Shown: positions 36,219-45,642 of the stretch, piece by piece
Position numbering within the stretch: the stretch's first letter is position 1
Layout: each line of letters begins with the position of its first letter
Assembly (NCBI GenBank): GCA_902825875.1
Contig: CADECP010000027.1
Span: 49,150-113,149, forward strand
Source: an uncultured Acidobacteriota bacterium
Lineage (GTDB): Bacteria; Acidobacteriota; Blastocatellia; RBC074
Direction of reading: 5' to 3'
DNA length: 64,000 nucleotides
The notes under the pieces: generated by a model
What the model was told of the DNA's origin: nothing
The model's input: the letters and a program-made list of their open reading frames with translations, nothing else
The model's database searches: none
Translations under genes and position numbers: made by a program

Positions 36219-36871
36219 ACCGTTGAATTCGTCCTGGCTTCGCGCCGCGCTTTCAGAAACTCTATGACCGCAGGCAGCACAGACAAGACGATGATGCCAA
36301 GAATCACCAGCGTGAAGTTGCGTTTGACGATTGGAATCTCTCCGAAAAAGTAGCCAGCATACGTAAAGCCCGCGATCCAGATAATCCCGCCCACAACGTT
36401 GTACAACAAAAACTTTCCGTAACTCATATTGCCAATTCCGGCGACGAACGGCGCAAAGGTGCGAATGATCGGCATAAAACGCGCGAAGATGATCGTTTTG
36501 CCGCCGTATTTTTCGTAAAACTCGTGCGTTCGTTCCAGATGTTTGCGATTCAACCAACGCGAGCTTTCGCTGGTGAAAACTTTCGGGCCGACGATTTTGC
36601 CCGTCCAGTAATTCACTGTGTCGCCCAAAATCGCCGCGATGCTGAGCAGCACAACCACCAGAAACACGTTCAGTTCGCCTTTGGAAGCCAGCGCGCCGAT
36701 GGCGAACAGCAACGAATCGCCCGGCAAAAACGGCGTCACCACCAGCCCGGTTTCGGCGAAGATAATCAGAAATAAAATGCCGTACGTCCACGACTGGTAA
36801 TCTTTGACAAGGTCAACCAGGTGTTTGTCGAGATGAAGAATCAGGTCGAGAAATTGTTTGATTAGTTCCAT
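36212..36871 (-). CDS. DedA-family membrane protein (VTT domain)
   Basis: A 219-residue polytopic protein of the DedA family, linked to undecaprenyl-phosphate or phospholipid flipping. Motifs visible are [17 protein letters not shown] near residue 40, [18 protein letters not shown], and [21 protein letters not shown] (read as [17 protein letters not shown]), containing conserved Arg and Pro. ATG 36871 gives the standard N-terminus. Its 3' end overlaps the convergent HNH gene by 7 bp. Confidence 0.92.
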   Translation of the reverse strand: MELIKQFLDLILHLDKHLVDLVKDYQSWTYGILFLIIFAETGLVVTPFLPGDSLLFAIGALASKGELNVFLVVVLLSIAAILGDTVNYWTGKIVGPKVFTSESSRWLNRKHLERTHEFYEKYGGKTIIFARFMPIIRTFAPFVAGIGNMSYGKFLLYNVVGGIIWIAGFTYAGYFFGEIPIVKRNFTLVILGIIVLSVLPAVIEFLKARREARTNSTVQ

Positions 36872-37060
36872 TCGATTGAGAGAGCTTTTGAAAATGTTGT
36901 GAAGGTGACGGGCAGGATAAGCGAGTTCGATTGATTCCACAAAAGCAAACCAATTTTGCCTGAACAACTAAAAGCCGCTGATATTTATGGTTGAATGAAC
37001 CGACTGCGGCGCCTCAATCGCTCGACGATTTCCGGCCGGAGCTTTTGCTTGAGCGCCGTT

Positions 37061-37290
37061 TCAATCCACCTGATTCCGCAAAATCCACAACCCGAACAGC
37101 GGCACGGCCAGCCGGTAAGCGTCGCCGTCGCGTTCCATCATTTCCTTGCGGATGAGGCTTTGCAGTGCGGCTTGGAATTCCGCCGCAGTGACGCGTTCGC
37201 CCGCGCCCGTGGCATAAGCGCGCAAGACGGTTTGTTCGGTTGCCGAGTTGTCTTCGCGCCACGTATTCGCAAAGTAAGCGCCCGCACTGG
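37061..37290 (-). pseudogene. C-terminal remnant of a P-loop ATPase interrupted by an R-M system
   Basis: Reading from just after the methyltransferase stop, the frame gives about 74 residues including TEQTVLRAYATGAG, FQAALQSLIRKEMM and YRLAVPLFGLWILRN, which resemble the winged-helix C-terminus of nSTAND/AAA-type ATPases. There is no start codon of its own with a ribosome-binding site. The matching N-terminus with Walker A lies at 39341-39559, on the other side of the endonuclease and methyltransferase genes. The middle of the ATPase, probably several hundred residues, is missing. Confidence 0.65.
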
Positions 37291-38529
37291 TCAGCCTCTT
37301 TTGCCGATGACATCGAATTCGACCAGTTCTTTTTTGGAGTTGCGCTTGCGAATCGCCTTGCATTCGACGTGATGAAAACCAAGCGCCGACAGCATTTCGG
37401 CATAAAGCAATTCAGTGGCGACGACCGTACCGTAAAAAGTCGAATTGCCCACGATGTAATGAACCTCCGCTTGCGGCGCAAGTATGGGCAGCAAGCCCTG
37501 AAAGTGCGCCCATATATCGTCGAAATATTTGGCGACGTAATTCGCCAGCACGACGCCGCTCTTGTTGTCGGCGTGCGCGATTTGATCAAGTACGCCGCTG
37601 AGTCGCTCGCTTTTGAAATGTTCGTCAGCGCGTTGCCACTCAATCAAACGGCTAGTGGCTATGCCCCACGTACCGCCAATCACTGTCCAGTCCAGTTCAC
37701 CCGCATTGCGTCCGTCTAGCAGGAAACCGAGCCAATACATATAGGGACGCAGTTCACGAATGTATGACATCCGATTGGCGTAAGGCGGCGAAGTGATTAC
37801 CAAATCGCATGCCTCTTTCACCACGTCGGCAGGGTGGCGCGAGTCGCCGAGTGCAACAGCCGCTTTGCCCACGGGATTCTCTGCTGCGCCTTGCAAAACA
37901 AAGCGAAGGTCTTCAGCAAACATCCCCGCCATGTCCAAATCGAAATCCAATGCGAGTTGTGCATCGTCTTTGAACGACATGGATTGATGGTTGAACGCCG
38001 CGTTCGAGAGCGCAATGAGCGAACGACAAAAGGCGATTAATAACAGGTTGCGCGCAGCGGTTCGCTCTTCGGTCACGGTTGCAATTGCAGCACGCAGCAA
38101 ACACAAAAATTCGAGCGACTTGGGTGACCACCAACGCTCGATATTGTGTAACGGAGGCGCGGCTACTGGTTCGATAGCTTTGCGTTGCACCAGATCAAGC
38201 GCAACAACGCAGGCATCTTGTGCCGCCGCAATTTCTTTAGTGGTGTATCGCGCCGTTTTTGTTTGGGCAAACCACACCAGAAAAGGATTGATGTCAGTGG
38301 TTACGCCTTCGTGTCCGTGATAAGCGGCGCTCAAAGCGGTCGTGCCGGTTCCGCAAAAAGGGTCGAAGATGCGTTGCGATTGTTCGTGTCCGGCCACGAG
38401 TTCTTCTACGATCTTCAATGAATACGCTGGCGTGAGGCGTAACCAACCATGCCTGCCGGTCTTCGCATTGAATTTGTAGGTGTAATCCGCTCGTTGACGG
38501 AGTCGTTCGCGTTCGAGGACTGGTCTCAT
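37291..38529 (-). CDS. Type II DNA methyltransferase (N6-adenine or N4-cytosine)
   Basis: A 412-residue amino-methyltransferase. Motif X-like LTPAYSLKIVEEL and motif I DPFCGTGTTALSA (SAM binding) lie N-terminal, followed by a long variable section that probably holds target recognition. The catalytic motif IV, TSPPYANRMSY, comes at about residue 240, and a C-terminal YIVGNSTFYG segment follows. SPPY is most common in N4-cytosine enzymes, but base specificity cannot be fixed. Its ATG overlaps the stop of the endonuclease gene by 4 bp (ATGA). It protects host DNA from the partner nuclease. Confidence 0.9.
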   Translation of the reverse strand: MRPVLERERLRQRADYTYKFNAKTGRHGWLRLTPAYSLKIVEELVAGHEQSQRIFDPFCGTGTTALSAAYHGHEGVTTDINPFLVWFAQTKTARYTTKEIAAAQDACVVALDLVQRKAIEPVAAPPLHNIERWWSPKSLEFLCLLRAAIATVTEERTAARNLLLIAFCRSLIALSNAAFNHQSMSFKDDAQLALDFDLDMAGMFAEDLRFVLQGAAENPVGKAAVALGDSRHPADVVKEACDLVITSPPYANRMSYIRELRPYMYWLGFLLDGRNAGELDWTVIGGTWGIATSRLIEWQRADEHFKSERLSGVLDQIAHADNKSGVVLANYVAKYFDDIWAHFQGLLPILAPQAEVHYIVGNSTFYGTVVATELLYAEMLSALGFHHVECKAIRKRNSKKELVEFDVIGKRG

Positions 38530-39341
38530 TGGGCAGCCTCCGGCGCAAGCAAGGCTTTGAGAACCAAATCAATTTCGGTCCGCAACATTTTCTGATTGCG
38601 TTGAAAGAACGCCGCAAGGTCGTAGCCCACAACTTCACGCATGAAATCGTAAGTCGAAACCAACGGGTCGTTAGCTCCTTGCAAACCGGTAAGAACAACC
38701 CATTTCTCAGCGCGATAGCGCAAGAGAATGTCGCCATCAATTTGTGTCGAAAGAATTACGGCGCAAGGCAAATAGGCTTTGGTATAGGCTGTTGCCGCGT
38801 TGGCAATGTCGGCATTCTGACGCTTTGAATCTTTGCTTTTATAACCTTGCCTAACTTCAAACACCGCACCGGTTAGCGTCGAGAATACATTGGGATCAAC
38901 GTTGAGCTTGGCCGCCGCTTTCTTCATCCACGTTTGAAAAGCCTTGCGTTTGGCTTTATCGGCAATCCGATTGAGCGGCACTCGCCCATCCAGTGAAAGC
39001 GTGCGCGTTTTGCCATTAGGAAGCGGTACTTCATAAGACCAAATGGTGTCTGCATCGCTCAAGCTGAGTGCGTCCTGCAAAACCACGCGAAACAACTTTT
39101 CACCGCCAATGCCAATCTGCCGATAAACACTGGTCATCCCGCCCGCCGCTTTGTGTGCAGCGTACATCATCGGATTGTCGAGGCCGAACCAACTGTAAAA
39201 CGGGTCACTCTGATAAAGCTGCTGGAATTGCGCCAGCGTCAACCCATCGCCTTTCGCGCCTTGACCAAACTTGGGTTTGTATTGCGCACAAACGCGAATA
39301 GGATTCAGAATCAATTCAAGGTATTTCGCATCGTTGGTCAT
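38526..39341 (-). CDS. Type II restriction endonuclease
   Basis: A 271-residue protein without similarity that I can name with certainty. A plausible PD-(D/E)XK core is present: SLDGRVPLNRI, then FEVRQGYKSKDSKRQNADI with E-x-R and a Lys/Asp-rich run, resembling endonucleases of the Bpu10I-like kind (tentative). Pairing with a DNA methyltransferase in a 4-bp overlapping operon supports the role. ATG 39341 overlaps the stop codon of the ATPase N-terminal fragment (TAATG), so translation is coupled to that fragment. Recognition sequence unknown. Confidence 0.75.
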   Translation of the reverse strand: MTNDAKYLELILNPIRVCAQYKPKFGQGAKGDGLTLAQFQQLYQSDPFYSWFGLDNPMMYAAHKAAGGMTSVYRQIGIGGEKLFRVVLQDALSLSDADTIWSYEVPLPNGKTRTLSLDGRVPLNRIADKAKRKAFQTWMKKAAAKLNVDPNVFSTLTGAVFEVRQGYKSKDSKRQNADIANAATAYTKAYLPCAVILSTQIDGDILLRYRAEKWVVLTGLQGANDPLVSTYDFMREVVGYDLAAFFQRNQKMLRTEIDLVLKALLAPEAAQ

Positions 39342-39559
39342 TAACAATCAGGCTCCGAAAAGTTTGCAAGAGCTATCGCCCCCGCGCCCGTCTGGTGCAG
39401 GTGATAGAGCAACGAAGACTTGCCGATGCGCCGCTCGCCTACGACCGAGCAGCTTTGCAGCGACCGCAGCCGCGTCAGCAGGAACTGCAACTCCGCCGTG
39501 CGCCCGACAAACTCCGCCGGGTTTTGAATCATGCTGCCGATGGTGAAGGGATTGTGCAT
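39341..39559 (-). pseudogene. N-terminal remnant of a P-loop ATPase
   Basis: A 72-codon frame that begins MHNPFTIGSMIQNPAEFVGR and contains the Walker A GERRIGKSSLL, then stops at TAA soon after. NPF...FVGR...E with GERRIGKSSLL is the start of AAA/nSTAND-type NTPases, which are normally 400 residues or more. The C-terminal part appears at 37061-37290. The restriction-modification genes lie exactly between the two pieces. It could still be translated and serve only to couple translation into the endonuclease. Confidence 0.75.
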
Positions 39560-39584
39560 AGTTCTGTCTCGGTCGGCGTGGTCG

Positions 39585-40079
39585 TCAGTTTTCAGTCTCT
39601 GTCAGTTCATCCATCTCTTTGACAAAATCCGTCACTGTCATGATTTTGAGCATCGGGTAACGGTTGCGAAAGTTTGCCGAAGACGACAAAGACGGATTGA
39701 CCAGATCGAGCAAGTCTTTATCGCGGCTGACGAGGTAGCGGGCGTTGGCTACGAGCGCGAGGTTGACGTAACGCTCGTCTTTCGGGTCGCGTTCGTAGCG
39801 AAACTCTTCCGGCACGTTGTGGATGTAAACGGCGTGTCTTTCCAACCGATGAAACAGCGCCCTGACGCGCCGTTCCGTAATGCCGGGCAAAATGCGGCGC
39901 AGCGCCGAACGGCTGAGAACATCGCGCAACTCGTGCAAAACGGCGTCGCTGACGTAAAGCGTGATGGCTCCTTCGTCGAGTAAATCCAACGCTCTGGCAG
40001 CCGGGCTGTTTTCATTGGCTATGGCCTGCACATAGACGTTGCAATCAAAGACCACACGCGGGCTTTCGGCGTAGCTCAA
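39585..40079 (-). CDS. PIN-domain toxin (COG1569-type)
   Basis: A 164-residue PIN-fold ribonuclease of the 'putative toxin component, PIN family'. VVFDCNVYVQAI carries the first acidic residue, YVSDAVLHELRDVLSR the second region, and DPKDERYVNLALVANARYLVSRDKDLLDL the C-terminal acidic cluster (read as DPKDERYV and VSRDKDLLDL). It acts by cleaving RNA with Mg2+. TTG 40079 overlaps the antitoxin stop (TTGA), consistent with coupling. It ends 25 bp before the ATPase remnant. Confidence 0.9.
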   Translation of the reverse strand: MSYAESPRVVFDCNVYVQAIANENSPAARALDLLDEGAITLYVSDAVLHELRDVLSRSALRRILPGITERRVRALFHRLERHAVYIHNVPEEFRYERDPKDERYVNLALVANARYLVSRDKDLLDLVNPSLSSSANFRNRYPMLKIMTVTDFVKEMDELTETEN

Positions 40080-40360
40080 TTGCGCTGATGTTGATGCTGC
40101 TGTTGTTCCTCCCACAGCGCCTGCCTTTCGCGTTCGATCAGATCGTCAAATTCTTCTTCGGTCAGGCCGGTTTGCCGGAACTGTTCACGGATGGGCGCGC
40201 AAATCTCTCGAAACGGTTGCTGTGACAATACTTCGATTTCGATCAATTCGCGCAGGTAATCTTCCAGGCTGCGTCCGGTTTGTTGGCCGACACGTTCCAG
40301 CGTCGCCCGTGTTCCTGCGGGCAAGCCGGTGACATTGAGTTGCAAGGTTTCAGTCATCAT
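40076..40360 (-). CDS. Antitoxin of the PIN toxin (RHH-type)
   Basis: A 94-residue protein: a beta strand plus helices (LQLNVTGLPAGTRATLERV then TGRSLEDYLRELIEIE) in a ribbon-helix-helix-like arrangement, followed by an acidic, Gln/His-rich tail that would bind the toxin. AGGAGG lies 7 nt before the start at 40360. Standard order antitoxin-toxin. Probably autoregulates the operon. Confidence 0.82.
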   Translation of the reverse strand: MMTETLQLNVTGLPAGTRATLERVGQQTGRSLEDYLRELIEIEVLSQQPFREICAPIREQFRQTGLTEEEFDDLIERERQALWEEQQQHQHQRN

Positions 40361-40435
40361 TGCACTTCCTCCTAAAGCCGCACTGGTTGAATCCGACTCT
40401 CCCCTCCCAGTGCGGCTTTTGTTTGTTACTGACAA

Positions 40436-42568
<2,133 letters not shown>

Positions 42569-42598
42569 GGATATGGTGCTCCTGTTTATGAATGGTTT

Positions 42599-43177
42599 TC
42601 AGTATCGGGAAAGCAGAGTTTCTTGGTCGGCTTTCGCCTTCAATCGTTCAAAATGTTGTTGGTTAAACTGTTCGGACTGTCCGCGCGGCACGCTCAACGT
42701 TTTCCAGTTCGCGGATTTCAGATGCTTGGCCAGAAATACGATCTGGCCGACGTGCGTGGCGTAATGCGTCAATTGACGGTTGATGGCTTGAACCACTGTG
42801 TGCGGTTCTTGTCGAATTATCACTGTTCGATTGGCGTCTTCTGGCCGCAGCGGTTCCAGCGCGGTGAAAACATGCTGCCAGCCTTGCTCCCACCAATTCA
42901 TCACTTGATCGCGCGTCGCGGCTTCATCAAGCTCGAATTCCTGGTCGCGGAATCGGTCTGGCTTTTCTCCGTCGCCCGTCAAAAAGTCCACCCAGCGCGA
43001 ACGCATGTTTCCCGCCAGATGCTTGACGATGATGGCGATGCTGTTGCTTTCCGGGTCGAGCGTGACAAAAAACTCTGTTTCATTGAGTTGCTCCATTGCA
43101 CGTTCGCCCTGCTTTTTCAGCAATCGAAATTCGCCGATGACATTTTCCAGATAATGTCTGGCCAGTTCATCCGCCAT
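42599..43177 (-). CDS. DinB-like DUF1572 family protein
   Basis: A 192-residue four-helix protein of the DinB/YfiT superfamily. Metal-binding histidines are suggested by IVKHLAGNMRSRW and LTHYATHVGQIVFLAKHL. Members often act as thiol-dependent transferases (bacillithiol or mycothiol type), but no activity is established for this subgroup. It overlaps the preceding GNAT gene by 11 bp. Confidence 0.88.
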   Translation of the reverse strand: MADELARHYLENVIGEFRLLKKQGERAMEQLNETEFFVTLDPESNSIAIIVKHLAGNMRSRWVDFLTGDGEKPDRFRDQEFELDEAATRDQVMNWWEQGWQHVFTALEPLRPEDANRTVIIRQEPHTVVQAINRQLTHYATHVGQIVFLAKHLKSANWKTLSVPRGQSEQFNQQHFERLKAKADQETLLSRY

Positions 43178-43703
43178 AAAAATCGGCCTCCTCTCGCGTC
43201 ACGGAATAGATCAATTCATCCATGACGACGCCTTCTTTAATCATCGCTTTTCGCAGTCGAGCTTCGAACTTGTACCCTGCTTTTTCCAGCACGCGCATCG
43301 AAGCCGGGTTCCATTCCAACACGCCAGCGTAAATGCTGGCCAGATCGAAATTGGCAAACGCCCAGGAAGTCACCGCACGAACGGCTTCGGTGACGATGCC
43401 GCGTCCCCAATAGCTTTGGCCCAGCCAGTATCCTATTTCGGCACGGCAGCGATTGATGTCGTCGCGGAAGATCAGCCCGATACCACCGACTGCTTGGCGG
43501 TCAACGACAATGGCAAAACTGCTGGGGGTGGATTCCTGGCCGGCCAATCCAATCCAGTCACGAGCGTTTTCGATCGTGTACGGGTGCGGAAATTTGTCAC
43601 GAACGTTTCGCCAGATTCGATAGTTGTCGGCGTTGGCAACCAGCGAATCTTCATCGCCTCGTCGCCAAGGTCGAACTGTGCAGGTTTTCAGTTTGAGTTC
43701 CAT
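43167..43703 (-). CDS. GNAT acetyltransferase (RimJ/RimL type)
   Basis: A 178-residue N-acetyltransferase using acetyl-CoA. It shows CTVRPWRRGDEDSL at the N-terminus, GYWLGQSYWGRGIVTEAVRA (acetyl-CoA pyrophosphate loop with Q-x-x-x-G-x-G/A form) and ASMRVLEKAGYKFEARLRK, typical of RimJ/RimL-like enzymes that modify protein N-termini or small amines. Start 43703 is chosen since the upstream frame runs into the palindromic repeat. Confidence 0.9.
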   Translation of the reverse strand: MELKLKTCTVRPWRRGDEDSLVANADNYRIWRNVRDKFPHPYTIENARDWIGLAGQESTPSSFAIVVDRQAVGGIGLIFRDDINRCRAEIGYWLGQSYWGRGIVTEAVRAVTSWAFANFDLASIYAGVLEWNPASMRVLEKAGYKFEARLRKAMIKEGVVMDELIYSVTREEADFYGG

Positions 43704-43715
43704 TACTCGAATGAT

Positions 43716-43804
43716 GGTGCGGAACCGGAAGCGGTAGCGACCGGGCAATTGGGAACACTCTTCTTTCAAGCCAACCCTGTCGCTACCGCTCCAGGTTCCG
43801 TACC
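43716..43804. repeat. GGTAGCGAC palindromic repeat overlapping the 3' end of the PhyH gene
   Basis: Left arm from GGTGCGGAACCGGAAGCGG and right arm ending GCTCCAGGTTCCGTACC are reverse complements over about 30 bases with few mismatches. The right arm is inside the dioxygenase reading frame and encodes its last residues. Confidence 0.8.
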
Positions 43805-44635
43805 GAAGCCACATGGCCGCATTTCCCGCCGCAGCCAGTTTTCCGCCGGATAGCGCGCTGTTCCGTCCACCACGTGAACCGCGTACGCGTGACGCGATTT
43901 CGGCGAGCGATTGGCGTAACTCATGTGCGGCAACAATCCATGCAGCAAGACCAATGTTCCTGCTTTGACTTCCAGCGGAACCAATCGCTCATCCGGCCAT
44001 GGCGAATCGTCCAACACTTCCATTTTGGTTCCGCCAGTTTCAGCACGAGCAAATCGTTTTTTCAAACCGGTTTTGTGGCCACCGGGAATCGCCCACAGGC
44101 AACCGTTTTCCAGCGTGGCGTCTTCCAGCGCAAACCAGAATCCTGTGACCGTCATGGGTTCGGTGTACAGAAACGTCGCGTCCTGATGGCAGGTCACTTC
44201 GCCGCCGATGTTCGGCTGTTTGAAGATGTACATGGATTGCAGCAGCAGCGGTTGCCGATAACCAATCTGTTCGGCAATTGTCGCCAGTTCCGGCTTGCGC
44301 GAAAACCGGTCGAACACCGGGTCGAGGTCGTGCAGCGCGTGGCCAATTTTGTTGATCGAACGTTCTTTGCTCTGGCGCAAACTGCCGTCAGGGGCAAAGG
44401 CATCTTCTTCAAAAAAGAATCGCACCTTGTCGCCCGATTCCAGAAAGTAATCATCACTCGCTCGCGTCTGCTCTTTGGTGGTGAAGATCGAAATCATGCC
44501 TTGCGGATCGAATGCGGCAACCAATTCTTCGGCGCGCTGTTTCAACGCTTCGCATTCTTCTGGCGTGGCAAAGTTTTCAACGACCAGAAATCCGTCGCGT
44601 TCGTAAGTAGCAAGTTGTTCAACTGATAACCCCAA
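43766..44635 (-). CDS. Phytanoyl-CoA dioxygenase-family (PhyH) Fe(II)/2-oxoglutarate oxygenase
   Basis: A 289-residue oxygenase. The double-stranded beta-helix metal site is visible: CHQDATFLY (His-x-Asp), LLHGLLPHMSYANRSPKSRHA (distal His and the Arg binding 2-oxoglutarate; read as LLPHMSYANRSPKSRHAY). Substrate unknown. The start is probably TTG 44635, preceded by GGGAGG. The last residues (GTEPGAVATGLA) are encoded by one arm of a palindromic repeat, so the native C-terminus was probably altered. Confidence 0.88.
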   Translation of the reverse strand: MGLSVEQLATYERDGFLVVENFATPEECEALKQRAEELVAAFDPQGMISIFTTKEQTRASDDYFLESGDKVRFFFEEDAFAPDGSLRQSKERSINKIGHALHDLDPVFDRFSRKPELATIAEQIGYRQPLLLQSMYIFKQPNIGGEVTCHQDATFLYTEPMTVTGFWFALEDATLENGCLWAIPGGHKTGLKKRFARAETGGTKMEVLDDSPWPDERLVPLEVKAGTLVLLHGLLPHMSYANRSPKSRHAYAVHVVDGTARYPAENWLRREMRPCGFGTEPGAVATGLA

Positions 44636-44651
44636 AAGACCTCCCGGTGTT

Positions 44652-45575
44652 TTATCTCTGCGGCGACAACTCTTTGATTTGAAACTCAAGCTTGACCGAC
44701 GCGCCGCGATCAGAGGTTCTGACGATGACATCTTTGTTTTTGATCTCTTCGAAGATGCCCAACTGATTGAGACGCTTCAACGTTTCATTCAGTCTTTGTC
44801 GGCTGTACGGCTGGTCTTCACGAATCAGCAGAAGATCACGTAGCGACCACTCATCGGTTTTCGTCAATCCAACAAAACCAATTGATTCGATGGTGAACAA
44901 CCTGCCTTCGTCTAATTCAATAGCGACATCAACCCATCCTTCAGGCGCTGTTAGATACGGCAACTGAAACTCAGGAACAAAATCAACAGAAGCCTGAATA
45001 TGACCTTTGTCGGCGTAGGCATCTTTTATGTCTTTGAAAATCCTTTCCTGAATCGTTGCTGCATTGACTGGTTCGCCATAACGAAGTCCTGAAATCTCGA
45101 CAATCTCTGTAGAAGTTATTGCCTGTGAGCCTTTAACAGTGATTCGCCCAATTCTGTAGCAAGCACCTTCTTCAATCGGCACAATGACTTTAATGACGCC
45201 TTCGCCCAAGTCTTCAGTCTTTAACTCGCCGATTCTTGCTCGAAGATAACCTTTCTTCCCTAGAAAGAAGCGGACGCGCTCAAGATGCTCTTTCAGATTT
45301 TCTGTTCCTTCGGGAAGAAACAACAGCTCTTTACAAGTTTTGAATTGACACAAGTTAAGCATTTTGTGTCCTGAAAAGAGCGCAGCCTCTAGCTCTTCAG
45401 AAGAGAAAACGCTGTTGCCGGAAAATTCCATGACAGCAAACAATTCTTTGTCTGCCAAATTGCGTGTCTGCGGGGTTACGATCTGCTCTTGCTGATTTTC
45501 AGTTTGTGGCACTGACGCAACAACGAGTTGAGTCAATAGACCAATTGAAAATGCCATTAACAGCAAAATCTTCAT
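44652..45575 (-). CDS. Secreted POTRA-repeat protein without a beta barrel (BamA-N-like)
   Basis: A 307-residue protein with a signal peptide (MKILLLMAFSIGLLTQLVVA) and three POTRA-like repeats: FSGNSVFSSEELEAALFSG, RIGRITVKGSQAITSTEIVEI with GEPVNAATIQERIFKDIKDAY, and IESIGFVGLTKTDEWSLRDLLL. POTRA domains guide outer-membrane protein folding in BamA/TamA, but here the chain ends before any barrel. GGAGG precedes the ATG at good distance. Could be a periplasmic accessory of the Bam or Tam system. Confidence 0.82.
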   Translation of the reverse strand: MKILLLMAFSIGLLTQLVVASVPQTENQQEQIVTPQTRNLADKELFAVMEFSGNSVFSSEELEAALFSGHKMLNLCQFKTCKELLFLPEGTENLKEHLERVRFFLGKKGYLRARIGELKTEDLGEGVIKVIVPIEEGACYRIGRITVKGSQAITSTEIVEISGLRYGEPVNAATIQERIFKDIKDAYADKGHIQASVDFVPEFQLPYLTAPEGWVDVAIELDEGRLFTIESIGFVGLTKTDEWSLRDLLLIREDQPYSRQRLNETLKRLNQLGIFEEIKNKDVIVRTSDRGASVKLEFQIKELSPQR

Positions 45576-45642
45576 GATGTGTTCCTCCTGACAACTGAAC
45601 GTGGCCAAGTTCGTCACTTTGCGAAAAGACTCCAGGCCAAGA

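Noticed and set aside
37014..37643. 209-codon minus-strand frame overlapping the methyltransferase 3' end
   Set aside because: Out of frame with both the methyltransferase and the ATPase remnant and has Arg/Ser-rich shadow composition.
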